Source of the DNA: Paguma larvata
Taxonomy: Eukaryota > Chordata > Mammalia > Carnivora > Viverridae
Assembly: GCA_030068075.1 (NCBI GenBank)
Contig: CM057826.1
Coordinates: 37,312,211-37,376,210, forward strand
Length of the DNA: 64,000 bases
Direction: 5' to 3'
The notes under the pieces were generated by a model, which was not told the DNA's origin, ran no database searches, and saw only the letters and a list, made by a program, of their open reading frames with translations. The position numbers were made by a program, and so were the translations under genes. Shown here piece by piece: positions 57,701 through 64,000 of this stretch. Each line of letters begins with the position of its first letter. Position 1 is the stretch's first letter.

Positions 57701-59640
57701 CTACTGAAGTTTGTACTCCCTGGGAAGCAGACTCGAAGATGAAGATTGGCCTATAGGATGTTAGTAGGTAGTGCTCATGGGATCAAGAACTGTAAAAAGG
57801 AAAGGAAGAGGCAAGACCAGTCAAATGCAAAAGCCAATCTGGGATATAGCCTCAATAAAAGCCTCAGCTTATCCTCTGGGTTATTCTGAAGATGGGATCA
57901 TCCCTTAGAGGTCCCAAGTTGGGGACCTTACATTGAAAATTAGCCACCCCAAGAAAAGGTTATGGCATCGAGTAAGGCTGTTCTCTTCAGCTGAGGCAAA
58001 CCGTGAAGAAGGCTGACAGCCAAAACTATTTTTGATAGCACATCCAACAGCTAGGGTAATAAATCCTTCATTCCTGAAGGGGAATCTGGGTGGGGCATTG
58101 CAGCCTCTACTACACATAGTGTTAGAGTATACTCATACTAGACAAGGCATGTCTGCAAGACCTTCCATTTATCACCTTTCCAAAATTAGATGAGGTTGAA
58201 AAATCTCTGGAGGACATCTGACAATCTGATCCAAGGGCTTAGGAATCAGGGAAATTGATACCAGTTAAAAGAGTATGACCATGTTTAAGCCATAGTCTAT
58301 TTCCAGAAAAGAGCTTCACAAACTTTTTCTTCACACAAAATACTATGTCTCTTACAATTGTAGTTGGGTGCCCCATAAAATGCATAAATTTGTGTCAATT
58401 AACTTGCAAAAGCTTAAAAGAAGTCAGTTAAAAGATGATGTATTATCTATCTTCTTGCTTGAAGACAGACCCTAGGTCTATCATAAAGTTTTACTCATGA
58501 TGAAAATAGGGGCAAAGAGACCAGAACTGGGGAATATGCTTTGTTATAAGTGGCATGTTTACTCACATATTATGGCACATGGATTACATGGAGCTTTGTA
58601 GAACTTAGACAATACTAGCAGACGAATTCTGAAGAAAAGCAGAAGGTAGAGCTCATTTAACAGAAGGGAAAGTTAGGAACTTGTAGCAGAAGGTAAAGAC
58701 TGAAGTTCAATGTGGGGAGCTCACGATCAATGGTCTTAGCATCTCAGAACTTTCCCTACATCTCTCTCAATAAATGTGGTCTCCTAGGTCACTAATCCAC
58801 CAAGTAGTGAAGATATTCTTGTACATCTCAAATGGTAGAGCCTTGAGCTAGTGACTCTTAAAGTAGTCTGGAGTATATACCACTTACTCAAGCAACGTAG
58901 TGACTGGCATACTAATCAAGGTTAATTCCATGCCAATAAATCTATTATTCCCACAAACTGGAGCAAACCCCTACCTTCAGGAAATCCACTAGAATTATAA
59001 CTCCCTCGTCAGTGATCTGAGGCTTAACATGCAGCAGAATTGGTTCCAGCTATAGGATTTGGGGACCAATGAGAGGATGGTGGGCCAAAACAACCAGCAT
59101 CACACATACTCTTCTTTGTAGGGATGAGAGAGATGGTGAATGAAATGCAATCCTTCTGCCAGTCTCATATCTGACATCAAGGCAAAGTTCACCAGCCTGT
59201 AGAAGTGTTTTCAGTTTTTATTTTGCATTCATTGCATGAAACAACCCTAAGACTTCCCCAGAGCAGCTTTCACAGAACTTGGGCAAAGAAGCTGAATTAT
59301 AACTGCAGTGTAACTGGGAGTTGACCTCAACAAGACCCTCAGGTGGAATTGATATCCAACTCACAGAGCTGTTGGTATCGGACACAGTGTGACTGAAAGA
59401 CACACTGATCATTTTGCTACCCTCACTGAGCATGAAACTAAGATGGTTACTATGATTCCAGGATCTGGTTCATCCTTAAGTAAGTGCATCCTCAAGAGAA
59501 GGGACGGAAGGTTCTCCAGGTTACCATGATCCCTCTGACATTGGCAATAGTAGGGAGCAGGGTTTTGATGAGGTTGGCTAAAGTAATATTGAAATAAATG
59601 GTGGCTTCCTCTTAGGTTTGGTCTATGCCACTAATAGTCA
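57701..59640 (-). other. Possible continuation of the ERV-like element
   Basis: No known family could be fixed. Text style and position suggest an LTR or gag-side remnant flanking the ERVL-like block ('tccctgggaagcagactcga' is LTR-like). No open gene. Confidence 0.25.
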
Positions 59641-60240
59641 ACTCCAAGGCTCAATCCAGGTAACTTTCAAAGTGGAAGCTTGAAAAAATTTCTTATGGCA
59701 ACAGTACCCAGGAGTGGGAGGGAGGTAATAAGGGGAATTCTGTGTCTTTTCCACTTCTGAATCTTTGGGGAGAGAGGAAAAAAAGTAAAGGCTCTGAAAA
59801 GATTTATATAAATCTGTCTTAGAATTCTTCACAAGGATCCATCTTCTAGAGCAGTAGATCCTAATCCTCCGATTTTTATGACAAATATTTTCTCATGTCC
59901 TTTTCAATATCCTCAGATATACTTTACATAAAAGTATAATATTCTTATACACATTTAAAACAAAATTAAGTAAAAAAAACTTTTCTAGCTACATTATGAA
60001 GGAGAAATTTTAAAAAGTAACAATAAAATAATATATATTTCAATAACAAATGCCTAGACACAAAACCACTAAGATACTTAATAAAGTACTTATGCTTACA
60101 CCTATATGTTGAGACATCCCGTATGTGACAATTACAATGGTGACTGCTATAGGTATACAAACTGGAAAGACAAATACCAAGAATGGTTTTATTGTGGCAA
60201 CACAGTTTTCTGAAATCGTGCATGTTTAGACATTTTACTT
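59641..60240. other. No recognisable gene
   Basis: AT-rich unique DNA. Confidence 0.35.
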
Positions 60241-60450
60241 ATTTTTTTATTATTTATTTTTTGAGAGACAGAGAGAGACAGAGCACAAGCAGGAGAGGGG
60301 CAAAGAGAGAAGGAGACACAGAATCCAAAGCAGACTCCAGGTTCTGAGGTGTGAGCACAGAGCCTGATGCAAGGCTCGAACCCATGAACCGTGAGATCAT
60401 GACCTGAGCCGAAGTCAGATGCTTAACTGACTGAGACACCCAGTCACCCC
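60241..60450 (-). mobile_element. CAN-SINE, reverse
   Basis: Reverse complement of the felid SINE, from 'tttattatttattttttgag' to 'ctgagacacccagtcacccc'. Confidence 0.93.
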
Positions 60451-60664
60451 TGGAAAAAAAAATATACTTTTTCTCAATTTATAGGGCAGTGAGCTTCCTG
60501 AAAGGTTCAGTGTATACTATATTATTTTAAAACGCTTGGTAATTTTATGTAAAATGGAGGTTGGTTTTGGACCCGGATAGTGATAAACAGGTTTTTCACC
60601 TACATAAATGTTTCTTCTACATGAGACATTTCTTCATTGCATGGAAATGCTCCATGAAGTGGAA

Positions 60665-60805
60665 GACATCTAGCACCACTGGGCCCTACCCAGTAAATGT
60701 CAATAGCACCTGGCAATCATTGTGACAACCAAAAAATAACACCCTCTCTCAAATTTCCAAAATGCCCCTGGCAGCCGTACTTCTCTGTGAAGAATCTCTG
60801 GTCTG
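60665..60805 (+). mobile_element. MER5A-like hAT MITE fragment
   Basis: 'aatgtcaatagcacctggca', 'attgtgacaaccaaaaaata' and 'aaatgcccctggcagccg' match MER5A segments. Confidence 0.6.
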
Positions 60806-60834
60806 CAAGATGAAGTCCAAACTCCCTAGCTGTT

Positions 60835-61202
60835 CTTATCCCAGGCTGCCATAACAAAATACCAGAGAGTGGGGGATGTAAGCAACAGGAATTTAATTTC
60901 TCACAGTTCTGAAAGGTGGAAGTCGAGATCAGGTGCCTGCATAATCAGTTCTAACGAGTATATTCTCCCTGGCTTGCAAATGGCTGCCTTCTCACTATAT
61001 CTTCACATGGTACAGAAAAACAGAGCAAACTCTCTGGTATCTCTTCTTATAAGGGCACAGATCCTATGGTATTAGGGCCCTACCCTTACAACTTCGTCTA
61101 ACCATTATTACTTCCATAAATACCTTATTTTCAAATACAGTCACGTTGCGAGTTAGGGCTTCATCGTATGAATTTTAGGGAAACACAATTCAGTCCACAG
61201 CT
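60835..61202 (+). repeat. Old interspersed repeat, family unresolved
   Basis: Carries a very familiar mammalian repeat consensus ('ccataacaaaataccagaga', 'tctcacagttctgaaaggtg', 'tattagggccctacccttac', 'cacaattcagtccacag'). I cannot recall the family name with confidence. Confidence 0.6.
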
Positions 61203-61204
61203 CT

Positions 61205-61590
61205 GGTACATCACACAAGGCCCTCCGCTGTCTGCTCTCTGGGGGCATCCCTGCCTTGCAGGCTCATCAATGCCAGGAGGCTTACAGCTCCACATGTCCA
61301 TCATGCTGTCTCATGTTTTTGTGTCTTTGCTCGAGCTGTACTCTATTTCTAAAATGACTAACCGCTTCTTTGAGGAAGACTTTCCTTACTTTCCTGGCTG
61401 GGTTGAGTACTCTTTCCTTGCATTTCTCTGTCTGACTCTACCTTTAAAATTGACAAGCTGGATAATCTAATATTCTCACTTTTTTGTGAGTTCCTTGAAG
61501 ATACTGTGTCTTATCTGTGATGGAATCCTCATCACCTAGCACAATGTCTGGCACCTAGTGGCTATCAATTTCCATGTGGTAGAATCCTAA
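61205..61590 (+). repeat. L2 3' end, sense
   Basis: 'gaggaagactttccttactt', 'gtgagttccttgaagatact' and 'atcacctagcacaatgtctg' follow the L2 consensus. Confidence 0.75.
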
Positions 61591-61817
61591 ATAGTTATAA
61601 TCATGGAAGGTGCTGGACTCACCAAAGAGGTGAAGGAAAAAAATATAGCTACAGTTCAGTAATGGCATAGAGGAATGCTCACATAGGATGAAAAAAGAGA
61701 AGAAAATTTCAGTCATTAAAAATTACGGGAAGAGATTTTCAATGAACTTATAGCCAGCTGGTTCCTAGACTATAGAAAATTCAGGTAATTAATATACACA
61801 AAAAACATCAGGTCTTT

Positions 61818-61874
61818 CAAAAAAATTTTTTAACATTTATTCATTTTTGAGACAGAGACAGAGTGCGAGTGGGG

Positions 61875-61912
<38 letters not shown>

Positions 61913-62036
61913 GAAGCAGTCTCCACGTTCTGAGCTGTGAGCACAAAGCCAGACACGGAGCTCAAACTCATGGACCATGAGATCATGACTTGAGCCAAAG
62001 TGAGACACTTAACTTACTGAGCCACCCAGATGCCCC
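61818..62036 (-). mobile_element. CAN-SINE, reverse, with expanded GA tract
   Basis: Reverse SINE from 'caaaaaaattttttaacatt' to 'gagccacccagatgcccc'. Its CT tract (seen as GA) has grown to a pure run of about 30 bp. Confidence 0.93.
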
Positions 62037-63583
62037 AATTCACCAGGCTGTAAATCATTAGTAACATTCAAAAAACAATTCCATCGGAGTTGGATTGAAG
62101 AGGAACAAATAAAGAAGGTTTAAGAAGAGATCGAATGGATGGGAAATGGAAGTGCCTATCGTGAATCAGAAGATCAAAACTCTGTAGATACCTGAAAGCT
62201 AGCCCTATAATATTAATATTTCTCAAAGATGTAAAATTTGTGTTTTTAGAGTAAAAAAATAATTTTTACTTATCCTGTTTAAACCATACATGAAAAGGTT
62301 AACAGGAAAGTAAAAAATTATCCAAAATTTTAAAACCCTGAGGTAAAAATTTCATATTTTGGTAAGTATTCTCCCAGTAACCTCTCTATGCAGTTACACA
62401 TTTATTATAAAAATGGGTGATTATTTCTTTTTTCTTAGTATATCCAATAGTTTATGAAACTGTTTTTAAGTTTAAGTTTGATCCAGTGATGGCAAAGTAT
62501 TTGTATAATTTTTGAAACATTCAGCATCTCATAATTTTATGTGTTACAGATGATTTAATTAAAGAATAGAGAAATTTCATTGGTAATAGAAATGGACATA
62601 ATTTACTCTGGGAAACTTGGCTTGCAAATAACACTCATTTTTATGATTAAATAAAGTACAGACTCTCCTTTGGTTTTAGTACTTTTGTGAATAAATAATC
62701 TTGCAACTCTTGTGCTTTGGTTAGGGGTGGAGGGTGGGCATGTCCCCTCACTGTTTGCTTCACCTTTGTTTTCACTGAACTATATATAAACTCTGAGTGG
62801 AATACCAAGATAAGAAGTCATGGCCACTTGTCTTGAAACTATGAATTAAGACTTCACAAAAATCCAAGGACAAAGCCCTCTGCTCTGGTTTTAGGGTGGG
62901 GGTGGGTTGGTTGACCCCGTCACTCTTCTCTACTTCCTCTCAGAGGGTGCCTGAGGCACCTCCTTTTGTCTCTTGCTTACCCAGCTATAGGTGGGAGGTC
63001 CCCACTACTGCTCCAAGTGAAACTTGAAGGTAGGGCCACCCCTCTACTATAAACTCTTGATTTTCTCTCCTTTGCATGCTAAAGAAAGAGCCCTACACTG
63101 GGAGTTATAAGTTAGGTTTCCTAAAACGAAGGCCTAGATAGCTGACCTTCGAATATGCCCCAGATCTAAAATTCTGTGAGTCTCCAAAGCAGAAGCTCTG
63201 CAAAGGCAAGGAAGTCTCCATTTTACTCTCAGGAACCCTTAGGAGCACACTTAAAAGTGAACCTTCCACCCCAGGGTATGTAATGCAGCTAATCTTTTCT
63301 GCCAATAATGGTATTGGCAACTTCCCTCATTTCTTCTCACTCTATAGTTTAGTTCCAAAATCAAATATTTTCTGCTTATGGGCCAAGAAAACCTGAATCC
63401 CCGAATCTTGTGCTGGAGGAAAAAAAAAAAAAAAGACACAGAGTCAAATGTAATACATTAGTTTGCCCAGGCTGTCTCAAAGGAATGTGGTTTGCCCTGA
63501 TATTAAAATTGAAAATAAAAAGAAAGAGAGAATGTAATGATATATTTAGGTGCCACATTGGGCATTAGAAATAATTTTGATCC
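62037..63583. other. Intergenic, no gene
   Basis: Unique sequence with a GC-richer patch at 62700-63070 containing TATA-like ctatatataaac and two similar G-rich/C-rich blocks. No family or gene assigned. Confidence 0.35.
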
Positions 63584-63788
63584 GGGGCATCTGGGCATCT
63601 GAGTCCAATTTCAGCTCAGGTTGTCATCTCACCATTCGTGGGTTTAAACCCTTCATTGGGCTCTGTGCTGACAGCTCAGAGCCTGAAGCCTGTTTCGAAT
63701 TCTGTGTGTGTGTCTCTCTCTGCCCCTCCTCCACTCACGCTCTGTCTCTCTCAAAAATAAATAAACATTAAAAAATTAAAAAGAAAAA
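63584..63788 (+). mobile_element. CAN-SINE lacking part of the tRNA-like head
   Basis: Starts 'ggggcatctgggcatctgag': the usual 'tggctcagtnggttaag' stretch is missing. Tail is A-rich. The flanking agaaataattttga duplication shows it is a complete insertion event. Confidence 0.92.
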
Positions 63789-64000
63789 GAAATAATTTTG
63801 ACCCACCTAGACATTTCACCTATGAAGAAACTGAGACTTTACAAGATCGTCTTAAATTGGGTCAAACAGCTGTACAGCATCAGAGCCTAAAGTAGAAGAG
63901 ACATCTCTTGACAACCTGTTTAGTGCTTTGCCTCTTTCATAGTTCTGCTTCACACACTACTATATGCTTTCTCAGAGAACATATATGAATATACATATAT

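Noticed and set aside
1..64000. CRISPR arrays, bacterial operons or phage-like systems
   Set aside because: The window is mammalian; regular repeats are microsatellites or transposon copies, and no prokaryotic gene organisation is present.

Overview
This is a mammalian nuclear window from a carnivore, almost certainly a cat (Felidae). At least thirteen dispersed copies or fragments of the tRNA-Lys-type felid CAN-SINE are present (head 'ggggcgcctgggtggctcag', an internal CT tract, and an aataaa-rich tail). A full-length felid-type LINE-1 and several L1 3'-end insertions occur with them. No bacterial, plasmid or phage features are present, and most long ORFs here are fortuitous.

The only recognisable protein-coding gene is MOCS2, on the minus strand. 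Its coding exons span 21694 down to 5642. It encodes both subunits of molybdopterin synthase from one locus with overlapping reading frames. MOCS2A (MoaD-like sulfur carrier, 88 aa, ending Gly-Gly) uses exons 1-3. MOCS2B (MoaE-like catalytic subunit, 189 aa as read here) starts inside exon 3 in another frame and continues through exons 4-7. I placed all seven exons to the base, and splice sites and codon phases close perfectly. A CpG-rich promoter with NRF1-like motifs lies at about 21430-21960.

Region by region: 1-5640 lies 3' of MOCS2; by mammalian synteny it may hold the 3' UTR of a convergent neighbour (ITGA2), but I see no coding exon. The span 5642-21960 is MOCS2. Its 9.5 kb intron 3 holds a full-length but dead L1 (11002-17779), inserted antisense to the gene. 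That L1 was itself hit twice by small antisense insertions with target-site duplications: a 5' fragment of tRNA-Glu and a 5' fragment of 7SK RNA joined to an oligo(T) run. The span 21960-64000 is upstream intergenic DNA with no recognisable coding exon. It holds SINEs, L2 and MIR relics, hAT-Charlie MITEs, MaLR-type LTR and ERVL-like remnants, L1 fragments and microsatellites.

I found no undescribed multi-gene system. The most notable items are the two tailless Pol III RNA insertions in one L1, a pair of in-frame tandem donor sites in MOCS2 exon 3 that would change MOCS2B by three residues, and a 54-bp L1 insertion. Family names of old repeats come from memory of consensus sequences and need a RepeatMasker check.
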